The notes under the pieces: generated by a model | What the model was told of the DNA's origin: nothing | The model's input: the letters and a program-made list of their open reading frames with translations, nothing else | Database searches by the model: none | Shown here: positions 9,335 through 18,253 of the stretch, in pieces | Numbering within the stretch: the first letter of the stretch is position 1 | How the letters are laid out: each line of letters begins with the position of its first letter | Assembly (NCBI GenBank): GCA_016705235.1 | Contig: JADIYP010000006.1 | Location: forward strand, 992,001 to 1,056,000 | DNA from: Candidatus Leptovillus affinis | GTDB lineage: Bacteria; Chloroflexota; Anaerolineae; Promineifilales; Promineifilaceae | DNA length: 64,000 nucleotides | Reading direction: 5' to 3' | Made by a program: the position numbers and the translations under genes

Positions 9335-9970
9335 ATGAGGAAATCCACCATGACCATCGGCGGCGTCGAATTCAATCTCCAACTCACGTTCCTCATCATC
9401 TTCAGCGTCGTCGTCCCCATGCTCGACTACTACGGCCACAAACTCACCAATACCAAAGCCTACGACCGCTTCATCCTCTACTTCATCCTGCCCATGCTCA
9501 TCATCCTGGTGCTGTTCAAAGAACCGGCCGCCAACTACGGCTTCAAACTCGGCAACTGGCGCGCCGGACTGCTCTGGACCATTGGGGTATGTCTGGTCAT
9601 GGGCGCTATTCTGTATTTTGTCGCCCGCACGCCGGCCATGCAAGCCTATTACCAGGCCCGCGCCCCCAAAGAACTCGGCCGTCTTGTCTGGCTAAACGGC
9701 GTCGAATTGTTCGCCTGGGAATTTGTCTGGCGCGGCTTTATGCTCTTTGGGCTGGCCAAAATCCTGGGACCAGGCCCGGCTATTCTCATCCAGGCCATTC
9801 CCTTTGCCTTCATGCACCTGGGCAAACCGGAAGTTGAAACCCTGACCACCATTTTTGGCGGCATCGGCTTTGGCTTTATCGCCTGGCAAACCGAATCCTT
9901 CATTTATCCCTGGCTCATTCATTGGTTCATTGCCTCATTCACCATGCTCATCGCTCTGGGACATTTTTAA
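9335..9970 (+). CDS. CPBP-family (CAAX protease-like) intramembrane metalloprotease
   Basis: The 211-residue protein has about six hydrophobic helices and the CPBP signature: Glu129 in AWEFVWRG, His161 in FMHLGKP and His196 in LIHWF. These are the expected metal ligands or active-site residues of the Abi/CAAX protease family. Members process membrane-embedded peptides or protect against bacteriocins; the substrate is unknown. The start at 9335 was chosen over a longer overlapping ORF from 9280 in another frame, which has no recognisable content. The next gene begins 28 bp downstream on the same strand. Confidence 0.85.
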   Translation: MRKSTMTIGGVEFNLQLTFLIIFSVVVPMLDYYGHKLTNTKAYDRFILYFILPMLIILVLFKEPAANYGFKLGNWRAGLLWTIGVCLVMGAILYFVARTPAMQAYYQARAPKELGRLVWLNGVELFAWEFVWRGFMLFGLAKILGPGPAILIQAIPFAFMHLGKPEVETLTTIFGGIGFGFIAWQTESFIYPWLIHWFIASFTMLIALGHF

Positions 9971-9998
9971 TAACCTGCAACCAACTCGCACCTAAACT

Positions 9999-11228
9999 AT
10001 GACTGACACACTCACCCTTCAACCCATTTCCATCGCCAACGGCGGCGCCGGTTTTGCCCGCGATGCCCAGGACAGACCGGTATTTATCCCCTTCACCCTT
10101 CCCGGCGAAACCGTCGAAGCCCAAATCGTTGAGGAAAAAGCGCATTTCTCGCTGGCGGAATTGGTCGCTGTGATCACGCCATCGCCAGATCGCGTGGAGC
10201 CGCGCTGCCCCCATTTTGGCGTTTGCGGCGGCTGCCACTTCCAACACGTGGCCTACGCAAGGCAGCTGATCGTCAAGCAACAGATCATTATCGACCAGCT
10301 TCAGCGCATTGGGGGACTCACGGCCGTTCCCGTCGCCCCTACCATCCCCCACCCCAACCCCTGGGCTTACCGCGCCGAAACCGAACTGACGCCCACCCCA
10401 ACGGGCGGTCTTGGCTACTGGTCACCGCGTGAACGAGAGGTCATTCCCATCGAAACCTGCCCCATCATTCACCCCGACCTGCTCGCCCTGTGGCAAGACG
10501 TAGACATGGAACTGCCCGGCCTGCGCAAACTCACCCTGCGCATCGGCGACGACGACGCGCTGCTGGCCGCTCTGGAAATTGATGACGTCGAGCCACCAGA
10601 GCTAGAAACCGATTTCCCGGTCTCTGTGGCCATCGTCCTGCCGGACAGAACGGCCGCTACCCTGGTGGGCGATAATTACACGGTGCAGGCGGTTAACGGC
10701 CGTGATTTCCGCGTTTCCCCTGGCTGCCATTTTGCGCCCAGCCCGGCCACCCTGCCGGCCCTGATCGACACGCTGCGGCGCTACGCCGCCCTGACCGGCA
10801 AGGAGACAGTTATCGACGGCTACAGCGGCGTAGGCTTGCTGACGGCCTTCCTGGCCGAAGACGCGGCCAGCGTCATCGCCATCGAGGTAAACCCGGATGC
10901 AGTTGCCGATACGGCCGTTAACCTGCAAGACACCAACAATGTTTCCCTATACGAAGGCTGGCTGGAAGACGTGCTGCCACAGCTACCAACCCCCGACCTG
11001 CTCGTGGTCCATCCGCCGCAAAAAGGATTGTCTAAGCCGGTTATCCACACCATTACCCGGAAACGGCCGTTCCGCATCATCTACATTAGCAGCGATATCG
11101 CCACCCTGGCCCGCGACGGTAAACAGCTCAGCCAGGCCGGTTACACCCTCAAAGCCATCCAACCCATCGACACCGCGCCGCAAACCTACCACCTGGACAC
11201 CGTGTCGTTGTGGCATTGGGAAAATTAG
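9999..11228 (+). CDS. TrmA/RlmD-family RNA methyltransferase-like protein lacking the catalytic Cys
   Basis: The 409-residue protein has an N-terminal TRAM-like domain, four Fe-S-type cysteines (Cys70, Cys76, Cys79, Cys154) in the RlmD arrangement, and a Rossmann domain with the SAM-binding loop DGYSGVGLL near residue 275. Family members methylate C5 of uridine in rRNA or tRNA using a cysteine in the motif YxSCxPxTLARD. Here that motif reads YISSDIATLARD, with Ser365 in the place of the nucleophile, and the usual DPP(R/A)xG motif reads HPPQKG. Either the enzyme uses another chemistry or it only binds RNA. Sequencing error is unlikely, because several positions differ and the frame is intact. 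Confidence 0.8.
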   Translation: MTDTLTLQPISIANGGAGFARDAQDRPVFIPFTLPGETVEAQIVEEKAHFSLAELVAVITPSPDRVEPRCPHFGVCGGCHFQHVAYARQLIVKQQIIIDQLQRIGGLTAVPVAPTIPHPNPWAYRAETELTPTPTGGLGYWSPREREVIPIETCPIIHPDLLALWQDVDMELPGLRKLTLRIGDDDALLAALEIDDVEPPELETDFPVSVAIVLPDRTAATLVGDNYTVQAVNGRDFRVSPGCHFAPSPATLPALIDTLRRYAALTGKETVIDGYSGVGLLTAFLAEDAASVIAIEVNPDAVADTAVNLQDTNNVSLYEGWLEDVLPQLPTPDLLVVHPPQKGLSKPVIHTITRKRPFRIIYISSDIATLARDGKQLSQAGYTLKAIQPIDTAPQTYHLDTVSLWHWEN

Positions 11229-11237
11229 AGATTGGAG

Positions 11238-13127
11238 ATGAGAATGCCGGGTATAGATTACAAAATTCCTGATTGGCTAAATAGCGTTCATCATGATGGC
11301 TCCCAACAATATGTTTCCACGGCCGTGCCCCATCTCCATGAACCCGTCACCCTCCGGCTGCGCGTCGGGCACGGCGCGCCGCTGCGCCAGGTTTACCTGC
11401 GCACCTTTCCGGACGGCGAACAAGCTCTTGCCCGCATGACCCGCAGTCAGGCTGCACACGCCAGCGATTGGTGGGAAATCACCTTGCCTGTCAATCAGCC
11501 TTATTTCCACTACCGTTTTGTGCTGGAGGCTGAGGATGGGGTGTGGTTTTATACGGCCGTCGGCCCCACCGCCCACATTCCCCTGGACCACACCGATTTC
11601 TGCTTGCTGGCCGATTATGCCGCGCCCGGTTGGCTGGACACGGCCGTTTTCTACCAAATCTTCCCCGACCGCTTCTACAACGCCGACCCAACCACCGACC
11701 CCAAACCAGAGGACTACGAATTTGGCAGCTATCGGCCACAAACCTACCCCTGGGGCGACCCGCCGCCGCCCGACCAACTATTTCCCTTCGTTTTTTACGG
11801 CGGCGATCTACCGGGCATCACCGCCAAACTCGACTATTTACATGACCTGGGCGTCAACGCCCTGTACCTGAATCCGGTGTTCACCGCCCACTCCAACCAC
11901 AAATACGACGTCGCCGACTATGAACACGTCGATCCCCATTTTGGCGGCGATGAGGCGCTGGTCGCTTTGCGGCAAGCCTTAGACGTCTACCACATGCGCT
12001 ACATCCTCGACGTGGTTCCCAATCACTGCGGCTACTGGCACCCCTGGTTCCAGGCCGCCCGCGCCGACATCAACGCCCCGGAAGCCGAATTTTTCACCTT
12101 TACGAACCATCCCGATGGCTACGCTTCCTGGCTGGGGGTGTGGCTGCTGCCCAAACTGAATTATCGCAGCCTGGAATTACGGCGCAGGATGTATGGGGGA
12201 GAAACGGCCGTATTCCGCCGCTGGCTCCAACCTCCCTTTTCGGCCGATGGCTGGCGGGTAGACGTGGCCAACATGCTTGGCCGGCAGGGCGAAACCCAAA
12301 TCGGCTGGGAAATCACCCAGGACATCCGCCGCGCCGTCAAAGAAACGCGCCCGGACGCCTACCTGATCGGCGAAAACTTTTTCGACGCCAGCGCCAGCCT
12401 GCAAGGCGACCAATGGGACGGCGTGATGAATTACGCCGGGCTGGCCTCGCCGCTGCTGGCCTGGCTGCGCGGCTATCAACAAGGCGCTCATGGCCTGGAT
12501 GGGCAAATTAAGGCCCCGCTGCCCTGGCCCACGGCCGCTTTGGCGGCCACCTGGCAGCAGGCGTTGGCCAGCATCCCCTGGCAAATTGCCTTGCAGCAGT
12601 TTAATGTGATCAACAGCCACGACACACCGCGCCTGCGGACCGAACTTCAGGGCAACGACGCCCTGCACCGGCTGGCGGCCATTGTGCAGTTTACCTTTCC
12701 CGGCATACCCTGCCTGTATTACGGCGACGAAATCGGCCTGATGGATGTGCCAGGGTTGGCGTCACGCGGCTGCATGGTGTGGGACGAGGCGTCGTGGGAC
12801 CATGATCTGCTGGACTTTTACCGCGAGTTAATCCGGCTGCGGCGCGAATCGGTGGTTTTGCAAAAAGGCGGGTTCCAGATTTTAGCGGTGGAAGCGGATT
12901 TATTGGCTTATCAGCGCGAGGGAGCGAACGGCCGTTTCCTCATCATCGCCCAACGCAGCCCGACGCCGCGCCCGGCCGGGCCAATGCCCCTGGCCCACAG
13001 CGGCATCGCCAACGGAACCCAATGGAGAGAAGTTTTTACGGGGCAAACGGCTGAGATGGTAGACGGCCGTCTAATTCTGGATGCCCTGCCCCAGGGCGCA
13101 ACCCTATGGCAAAGCGGCGAAATCTAG
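11238..13127 (+). CDS. GH13 alpha-amylase/neopullulanase-like glycoside hydrolase
   Basis: The protein has about 629 residues from ATG 11238; a TTG at 11232 or an ATG at 11244 are alternatives. It has an N-terminal beta-sandwich (about 1-120) typical of cyclomaltodextrinases and neopullulanases, then the TIM barrel beginning FYQIFPDRF. The four conserved GH13 regions are visible: DVVPNH, DGWRVDVAN with nucleophile Asp342, LIGENFF with acid Glu379, and NSHDTPR with Asp462. The triad is complete. No signal peptide is seen, so it probably acts in the cytoplasm on maltodextrins or storage glucan. It lies 9 bp after the methyltransferase gene. Confidence 0.9.
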   Translation: MRMPGIDYKIPDWLNSVHHDGSQQYVSTAVPHLHEPVTLRLRVGHGAPLRQVYLRTFPDGEQALARMTRSQAAHASDWWEITLPVNQPYFHYRFVLEAEDGVWFYTAVGPTAHIPLDHTDFCLLADYAAPGWLDTAVFYQIFPDRFYNADPTTDPKPEDYEFGSYRPQTYPWGDPPPPDQLFPFVFYGGDLPGITAKLDYLHDLGVNALYLNPVFTAHSNHKYDVADYEHVDPHFGGDEALVALRQALDVYHMRYILDVVPNHCGYWHPWFQAARADINAPEAEFFTFTNHPDGYASWLGVWLLPKLNYRSLELRRRMYGGETAVFRRWLQPPFSADGWRVDVANMLGRQGETQIGWEITQDIRRAVKETRPDAYLIGENFFDASASLQGDQWDGVMNYAGLASPLLAWLRGYQQGAHGLDGQIKAPLPWPTAALAATWQQALASIPWQIALQQFNVINSHDTPRLRTELQGNDALHRLAAIVQFTFPGIPCLYYGDEIGLMDVPGLASRGCMVWDEASWDHDLLDFYRELIRLRRESVVLQKGGFQILAVEADLLAYQREGANGRFLIIAQRSPTPRPAGPMPLAHSGIANGTQWREVFTGQTAEMVDGRLILDALPQGATLWQSGEI

Positions 13128-13146
13128 CAGTCTGTCGGAGAACCGC

Positions 13147-13228
13147 TTTTGTAGCCGGGGTATCCTTACCCCGCCTCTGGAAGACGCGGTAAGAAACCGC
13201 GGTTACGGGTACTTTTCCGACAAACTGC
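13147..13228 (+). repeat. 82-bp dispersed intergenic element, copy 1
   Basis: This 82-bp sequence recurs at 35269-35350 with only a few mismatches. It contains GGGGTATCCTTACCCC and ACGCGGTAAGAAACCGCGG hairpins. In this copy the outer sequences GCAGTCTGTCGGAGAA (from about 13129) and TTCCGACAAACTGC form a further inverted repeat, so the whole unit folds on itself. It carries no ORF. The rest of the gap to 13300 shows nothing clear. Confidence 0.85.
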
Positions 13229-13299
13229 AAGGCATTCAATTTGTCATTTAAGCTGTTGTCAACTATCATCACGCCATTTCCGGTGAAAGATAAACCTTC

Positions 13300-13839
13300 A
13301 TGGACTCGCGTCGTCGTACAATCCTAATCCTGGTAGGAATCACCTTGCTGACATTGCCGCTCTATTGTTTGGGAGTTGTCGGCTTGATGTTGGCGCCCGA
13401 AGGCGGTATTGACGCCTTGCCGCCCACGCTGCCGGCCGTATTATCGCCCACGCCGACGAGTACGGTGTTTAGCACGGTAACGGCCGTCGCCACCTTCACG
13501 CCCCCGTCCACCGTCACACCCGGCACGCCTACCGCCACCCTGCTGCCCACGCCCACCCAATTTCAAACGCCAACCCGCCTGCCGGCCACCGCCACCGGCA
13601 CTACCACAACCACAGCTACCCCCACCAACACAGCCACCGCCACAGCGACCAGCACACAGACACCCACCGCCACCAATTTGCCCAGCGCCACTCCTAGCGC
13701 CACCCCCATCACCCCCACGCCTTCGGCAACGCCAACCGACACCCCGGAACCCCCAAGTCCCACGCCAACCTTCACCCCTGAACCGCCCACGGCTACCCCC
13801 ACGGAAACCGCCACCGCTGCTTCAGGGAGTCTACCTTAG
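13300..13839 (+). CDS. Membrane-anchored Thr/Pro-rich low-complexity protein
   Basis: The 179-residue protein has an N-terminal membrane helix (about 6-30) and then about 140 residues of Thr/Pro/Ala/Ser repeats such as TPT, TAT and PSATP. Such stretches are usual as linkers in Chloroflexota surface proteins, but here no folded domain follows; the ORF ends GSLP and stops 9 bp before the peptidase gene. It may be a surface stalk, a remnant of a longer protein, or a glycosylation target. Codon bias supports real coding. Confidence 0.6.
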   Translation: MDSRRRTILILVGITLLTLPLYCLGVVGLMLAPEGGIDALPPTLPAVLSPTPTSTVFSTVTAVATFTPPSTVTPGTPTATLLPTPTQFQTPTRLPATATGTTTTTATPTNTATATATSTQTPTATNLPSATPSATPITPTPSATPTDTPEPPSPTPTFTPEPPTATPTETATAASGSLP

Positions 13840-13848
13840 AGAAACGTT

Positions 13849-14934
13849 ATGGATACATTTAAACTTTTACAAACCCTTACTGAAACAGCCGCCCCGTCTG
13901 GCCGCGAACAGCAAATCGCCCAGGTGATCACCGAATTATGGGAGCCTTATGTCGATTCGTTGAGCATCGACCGGGTGGGCAGTCTGATTGCCGTGAAAAA
14001 CGGCCGTGCCCCTGCCCCTCGTCCACGCCTGCTTCTGGCAGCCCACATGGATGAAATCGGGTTGATGGTGCGCCAGGTGGTCGAACATGCTGGTAACGGC
14101 TTTTTGCGCGTCACCAACGTCGGCGGCGTTGATATTCGCCAGATTTACGCGCAGTTGGTGACGGTACACGGCCGTAAAGACCTGCACGGCGTCATGGCCA
14201 GTCTGCCGCCCCACATGCTGCCCGATGAGCGCAGCGACAAACCATTTGGCTACGAAGACCTGGTGATTGATTTAGGTCTGTCCATGGCCGAGGTACAGGC
14301 CAACGTTTCCGTTGGCGATTTTGTCAGCTTTCGCCAGCCGCTGCGCAAACTTCAGGGTAAGCGGGTTAGCGGCAAAGCGTTGGACAATCGCGCCTCCGTA
14401 GCCGCCGTGACGGTGTGCCTGGAATATCTGCAAGGCCGCGCCCACGATTGGGACGTGGTCGCTGTGGCGACCGTGCAAGAAGAGACACGGCTTTTGGGAG
14501 CCTACACCAGCGCGTTCGCGCAACGGCCGTCCGCCGCTGTCGCCATCGACGTAACCTTTGGCAAAGGCCCCGGCGCCAACGATGAAAACGCCTTTGAATT
14601 GGGCGGCGGACCCACCATCGACATTGGTCCAAATGTCCACCCAGGCATGTATCAGGCGCTGCAAGACGCCGCCGACGCCCTGGAAATGAGCGTCAACACG
14701 GCCACCCACGCCCGCTACAGCGGCACAGATGCCTTTGGCCTGCAAATTGCCCGCGAGGGCATTCCCACCGGCCTGGTGGGCATTCCGCTGCGGTATATGC
14801 ATACCATGGTCGAATCGGTGGACATGAAAGATGTAGAGCGCACCGGGCGACTGTTAGGCGAGTTGATTGTGCGGCTGGATGCCAAATTTATCGACACCAT
14901 TACCGCCGCCATGATGGAGGCAGACAAATCATGA
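13849..14934 (+). CDS. M42-family aminopeptidase (first of three)
   Basis: The 361-residue protein has the M42 metal-binding pattern: His in AAHMDEIGL, Asp in ALDNRAS, the catalytic Glu pair in VQEET, Asp in AIDVTFG and His in RYMHT. M42 enzymes form dodecameric tetrahedral (TET) particles that degrade peptides, and need two metal ions. The length fits the family. The stop overlaps the next start (ATGA at 14931-14934), which implies translational coupling with its paralogue. Substrate preference (acidic, neutral or basic N-termini) cannot be deduced. Confidence 0.9.
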   Translation: MDTFKLLQTLTETAAPSGREQQIAQVITELWEPYVDSLSIDRVGSLIAVKNGRAPAPRPRLLLAAHMDEIGLMVRQVVEHAGNGFLRVTNVGGVDIRQIYAQLVTVHGRKDLHGVMASLPPHMLPDERSDKPFGYEDLVIDLGLSMAEVQANVSVGDFVSFRQPLRKLQGKRVSGKALDNRASVAAVTVCLEYLQGRAHDWDVVAVATVQEETRLLGAYTSAFAQRPSAAVAIDVTFGKGPGANDENAFELGGGPTIDIGPNVHPGMYQALQDAADALEMSVNTATHARYSGTDAFGLQIAREGIPTGLVGIPLRYMHTMVESVDMKDVERTGRLLGELIVRLDAKFIDTITAAMMEADKS

Positions 14935-15968
14935 ACGAACTGCTAAAAAACCTCACCGAAGCCGTCGGCGTATCCAGCAATGAAAAAGAAGTGCGCCTGC
15001 TCATCCGCGATCTCATCGCCAATTACGTGGACGAGTGGCACGTCGATGCCCTGGGCAACCTGTTGGCTCTCAAAAAAGGCACGGGCGCGTCGCCGCTGCG
15101 CGTGCTGGTGGATGCCCACATGGACGAAGTCGGCCTGATGATCACCGATATCGACAGCAATGGGACGCTGAAGTTCGAGGGCGTGGGCGGCTTTAATGAC
15201 CGCACCTTGCTCGGCAAAGTAGTGCAGGTCGGACCCAAAAAGATCACCGGCGTGATCGGAGCGCGGCCTGTCCATTTGCTGGAGGCGAATCAGCGCAACA
15301 GCGTGGTAAAAATTGACGCCATGCGCATTGACATTGGCGCGAAAAACAAAGACGCCGCCAGCGGCAAGGTGAAAGTGGGAGAGTTTGCCGCTTTTGTGAC
15401 GGAGTATGAAGAGTTGGGGGTAACGGCCGTAGGCAAAGCCTTCGATGATCGCGCCGGATGTGCTGCCCTGGTGGAATTATTACGCGCACGGCCGTATCCA
15501 TTTGACCTGTACGCCTCTTTTTCCGTACAAGAAGAAGTTGGCCTGCGTGGGGCAGAAGTGGCCGCATACGGCATCAACCCGGATGTCGCGCTGGTCTTAG
15601 AATGCACCCCCGCCTATGACCTGCCCAATGAAAATGACGTCAGCTCCAATGTCGCGCTGGGCAAGGGGCCGTCGATTTATGTCATGGATCGGGTCACGAT
15701 CCAAGACCCCAGGCTGGTCGGCCACATCACCCGCACGGCCGTTGCTAACGGCATTCCCTTCCAAATTCGGCAGCCCGGAGGTGGAGGCACGAATACGGCC
15801 GTTATCCAACGCACACGCGGCGGCATTCCGGCGGCCACCATCGCCGTGCCCGGCCGCCACGCCCACACGCCTACCATGATCATCAACCTGGAAGATTACG
15901 CCAACGTGATTAAACTGGCCGAAGCCACCCTGCGCAGCCTGACGCCGGATGTGATCAAACGGAACTGA
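14931..15968 (+). CDS. M42-family aminopeptidase (second of three)
   Basis: The 345-residue M42 protein has VDAHMDEVGL, FDDRAG, VQEEVGLRGA, LECTPAYD and RHAHTP motifs. The third metal ligand is Glu in LECT where the flanking paralogues have Asp, a variation that the family tolerates. The PGGGGTN glycine-rich loop before the last ligand is also typical. It overlaps the upstream gene by 4 bp, and 75 bp separate it from the third copy. Confidence 0.9.
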   Translation: MNELLKNLTEAVGVSSNEKEVRLLIRDLIANYVDEWHVDALGNLLALKKGTGASPLRVLVDAHMDEVGLMITDIDSNGTLKFEGVGGFNDRTLLGKVVQVGPKKITGVIGARPVHLLEANQRNSVVKIDAMRIDIGAKNKDAASGKVKVGEFAAFVTEYEELGVTAVGKAFDDRAGCAALVELLRARPYPFDLYASFSVQEEVGLRGAEVAAYGINPDVALVLECTPAYDLPNENDVSSNVALGKGPSIYVMDRVTIQDPRLVGHITRTAVANGIPFQIRQPGGGGTNTAVIQRTRGGIPAATIAVPGRHAHTPTMIINLEDYANVIKLAEATLRSLTPDVIKRN

Positions 15969-16043
15969 TTTCAAGACCAAAGATTCAAGAATGAAGATGA
16001 TTGTGATTTTTGATTTTTTATCTTCAATCTTTTTGAGGACGCA

Positions 16044-17036
16044 ATGAACGAACTGATTAAAAAACTGGTAGAAGCTTACGGCCCTTCAGGCTTTGAAGAT
16101 GGCATGCGCGATTTAATCCGCCCCGAAATCGAAGCCTATGCCGACGAAATCAGCGTAGATGCCTTGGGCAACCTGATCGCCGTCAAAAAGGGCAGCGGCG
16201 GCGGCCTGAAGGTTATGATCGCCGCCCACATGGATGAGATTGGCGTGATGGTGACACACATCACCCAGGATGGCTTTTTGCGTTTCACCAATATCGGCGG
16301 CGTGCTGCCGCACAATTTGATGGGCAGCCGGGTGCAGTTTGCCAACGGCGTTATTGGCGTCATTTCCAGCGACCGCCTGGAAGATCGCAGCAAAATCCAC
16401 CCGTTGACCAAGTTTTTCATCGACGTTGGGGCGAGCAGCCCGGACGATTGTCCGGTGGGTGTAGGGGATGCGGCGGGGTTTATACGGCCGTTTCTCGCCC
16501 AGGGCAAACGCCTCACTGCCAAAGCCATGGATGATCGCATCGGCTGCGTGGTAGCCATCGAAACCCTCAAACGGCTCAAAACCACCCCCCACGACGTCTA
16601 CTTCGCCTTCACCGTGCAAGAAGAAGTAGGCGTGCGCGGCGCAATGACCGCCGCCAACCACCTCGATCCCGACGTCGGCATCGCTCTGGATGTCACGCTC
16701 ACCGGCGACGTGCCCGAAGCGCGCCCCATGGCCATCAGCCTGGGCCAGGGCGCGGCCATTAAGGTCAAAGACAGCGGCATGATCGCCCACGCCGGCCTGG
16801 TGCGCCTGATGAAACAACGCGCCGAAGCAGCTCAAATCAGCTACCAGCTCGAAGTGCTTGATGGCGGCTCCACCGACGCCCGCTCGATGCAAATTGCCAA
16901 TGGCGGCACAGCGGCCGGCTGCATTTCCATTCCCTGCCGCTACGTCCACTCCCAAAGCGAAACCGTCGACGCCGACGACGTCGAAAGCTGCATCAAACTT
17001 CTGGTGGAAATCCTCGCCAACCCCATCAACTTGTAA
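16044..17036 (+). CDS. M42-family aminopeptidase (third of three)
   Basis: The 330-residue M42 protein has AAHMDEIGVM, MDDRIG, VQEEVGVRGA, ALDVTLTG and RYVHSQ motifs, all intact. It is more similar in style to the second copy than to the first. The start follows TTGAGGACGCA, a moderate ribosome binding site. Mixed TET particles built from different subunits are known in archaea; the three adjacent genes here could allow mixed assembly, which is inference. Only intergenic repeats follow it. Confidence 0.9.
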   Translation: MNELIKKLVEAYGPSGFEDGMRDLIRPEIEAYADEISVDALGNLIAVKKGSGGGLKVMIAAHMDEIGVMVTHITQDGFLRFTNIGGVLPHNLMGSRVQFANGVIGVISSDRLEDRSKIHPLTKFFIDVGASSPDDCPVGVGDAAGFIRPFLAQGKRLTAKAMDDRIGCVVAIETLKRLKTTPHDVYFAFTVQEEVGVRGAMTAANHLDPDVGIALDVTLTGDVPEARPMAISLGQGAAIKVKDSGMIAHAGLVRLMKQRAEAAQISYQLEVLDGGSTDARSMQIANGGTAAGCISIPCRYVHSQSETVDADDVESCIKLLVEILANPINL

Positions 17037-17043
17037 ATAAAAA

Positions 17044-17172
17044 AGGGTCTTTGGGATTTCATGGGGTTTGGTCTGATGCGTGATACGTGATGCGTGATGC
17101 GTGAAACCTCTCTGGTCACGCATCACGCATCACGCATCAGGGGCTATCAACCCCCTGAGTTCCTAAAGAACC
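17044..17172 (+). repeat. Long inverted repeat, left copy, with TGATGCG heptamers
   Basis: This ~129-bp sequence is the reverse complement of 19604-19725 at about 95% identity, with one 7-bp unit more here. Its middle (about 17072-17140) consists of 7-bp units TGATGCG/TGATACG on one arm and TCACGCA on the other, so each copy also folds on itself. Together the copies bracket the minus-strand genes at 17291-19498. Confidence 0.9.
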
Positions 17173-17181
17173 ATAAAAAAT

Positions 17182-17225
17182 CGCCCTGGGGCAAAAGCCG
17201 GAAATTCAGCTTTTGCCCCAGGGCG
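17182..17225. terminator. Perfect 16-bp hairpin downstream of two convergent genes
   Basis: CGCCCTGGGGCAAAAG (17182-17197) pairs perfectly with CTTTTGCCCCAGGGCG (17210-17225). There is no long T-tract on either side. It lies between the convergent M42 and membrane-protein genes, so it may end transcription from both, or be a mobile repeat. Confidence 0.55.
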
Positions 17226-17290
17226 GTAATCAGTTTAGTCTCGCCTAAGTTGTCCTATCTTGGCGATTGGACCCCTCTAAAATTCGTGCC

Positions 17291-17647
17291 TTAGCTAAAA
17301 AACCGCGCCCCTATCCAAAACAACGTCATGGTCGGAATAACCTGTGTAAACGGCAGCAGCGCCTCTACGGCCGCCACGCCGCGCAGCGCCTTCAACCCCA
17401 GCCGATCCAAAATGATCCAGGCAAACGGGGCAGATAAAATGTCCAGCCCAAAATCCAACAGATCGATCATCACCACAACCAAAAAGGGGGTCAGGCGCAG
17501 CGTTTCGGTAAAATCGGCGTCCGGCGGCACGTCTATGCGCCGTACAGTCAGCAAAATATAGCCCAACAAAAGCAGCCCCAATGTCAGGCAGCAGGCCATC
17601 ATCGCCAGCAAGTAAAGTCCGATTGTTTGTAGAGTGTCTGTATTCAT
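17291..17647 (-). CDS. Small membrane protein of unknown function
   Basis: The 118-residue protein has about three hydrophobic helices (about 8-33, 52-78, 92-115) joined by short loops. I do not recognise the family. It follows the DUF456 gene by 6 bp on the same strand and is probably co-transcribed. The gene has no ACGGCCGT copy, unlike most genes in the window. Confidence 0.6.
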   Translation of the reverse strand: MNTDTLQTIGLYLLAMMACCLTLGLLLLGYILLTVRRIDVPPDADFTETLRLTPFLVVVMIDLLDFGLDILSAPFAWIILDRLGLKALRGVAAVEALLPFTQVIPTMTLFWIGARFFS

Positions 17648-17653
17648 GCCGTT

Positions 17654-18151
17654 TTAGCCGACGAGAACTGCCCAGATAAAGATGATAATCACCAAAACGC
17701 CGCCAACCAGTTGAATAATGGTAGCGATGCCCCAACCAGCCAACCCCCCTTTGCTGGCGCGCCAGGCAGCATCCCAATCGCGTCGTTTGTGGTATTCGCC
17801 CAGCAGCACGCCTACAGCATAGCCGATGATCGTACCGATGATGGGGACAATGAAAGAGCCAATAATTGCCCCAATAAGGCCGGTGAGGATGGTGCGTTTG
17901 GCCGCGCCTACTTTGCGCGCGCCAAAGATAGGCAGCCAGATGTCCGACAATCCGGCAAAGATGACGATAAACGAAATGAACAGAAACGTGGCAATGCTCA
18001 ACGTTTCAAAGTTATCGCGCCAGACATAGACAGCCACGCCCAACCAGATCATAAAAATACCGGGCAAGATAGGGACGATGACGCCGATGAGACCGACAAT
18101 CATCAAAAGGACGATCAACCCGAAAAATAGCGAATCAACGATCAGAGACAA
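17654..18151 (-). CDS. DUF456-family membrane protein
   Basis: The 165-residue, glycine- and isoleucine-rich polytopic protein has the DUF456 hallmarks: VPILPGIFMIWLGVA near the start, and a LTGLIGAIIGSFIVPIIG repeat followed by GYAVGVLLGEY. The function of the family is unknown. Start ATG at 18151 is preceded by a GAGGAGTAAAA ribosome binding site. It is the middle gene of the cassette bounded by long inverted repeats. Confidence 0.8.
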   Translation of the reverse strand: MSLIVDSLFFGLIVLLMIVGLIGVIVPILPGIFMIWLGVAVYVWRDNFETLSIATFLFISFIVIFAGLSDIWLPIFGARKVGAAKRTILTGLIGAIIGSFIVPIIGTIIGYAVGVLLGEYHKRRDWDAAWRASKGGLAGWGIATIIQLVGGVLVIIIFIWAVLVG

Positions 18152-18253
18152 TCTTTTTACTCCTCGCGCTTATCAGAGTGGGTCTGTGACCTGACTGACA
18201 AGCCTGGATGCCTGCGCAAGATATGAATTCTGGGTAGCTATACGGATTTAGGG

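Noticed and set aside
9280..9837. 185-codon ORF overlapping the CPBP protease
   Set aside because: His/Arg/Pro-rich translation without family features; the other frame has all CPBP motifs.
16113..17126. 337-codon antisense ORF over the third M42 gene
   Set aside because: Shadow frame of a GC-rich gene; it also runs through the TGATGCG repeat and shows no motif.
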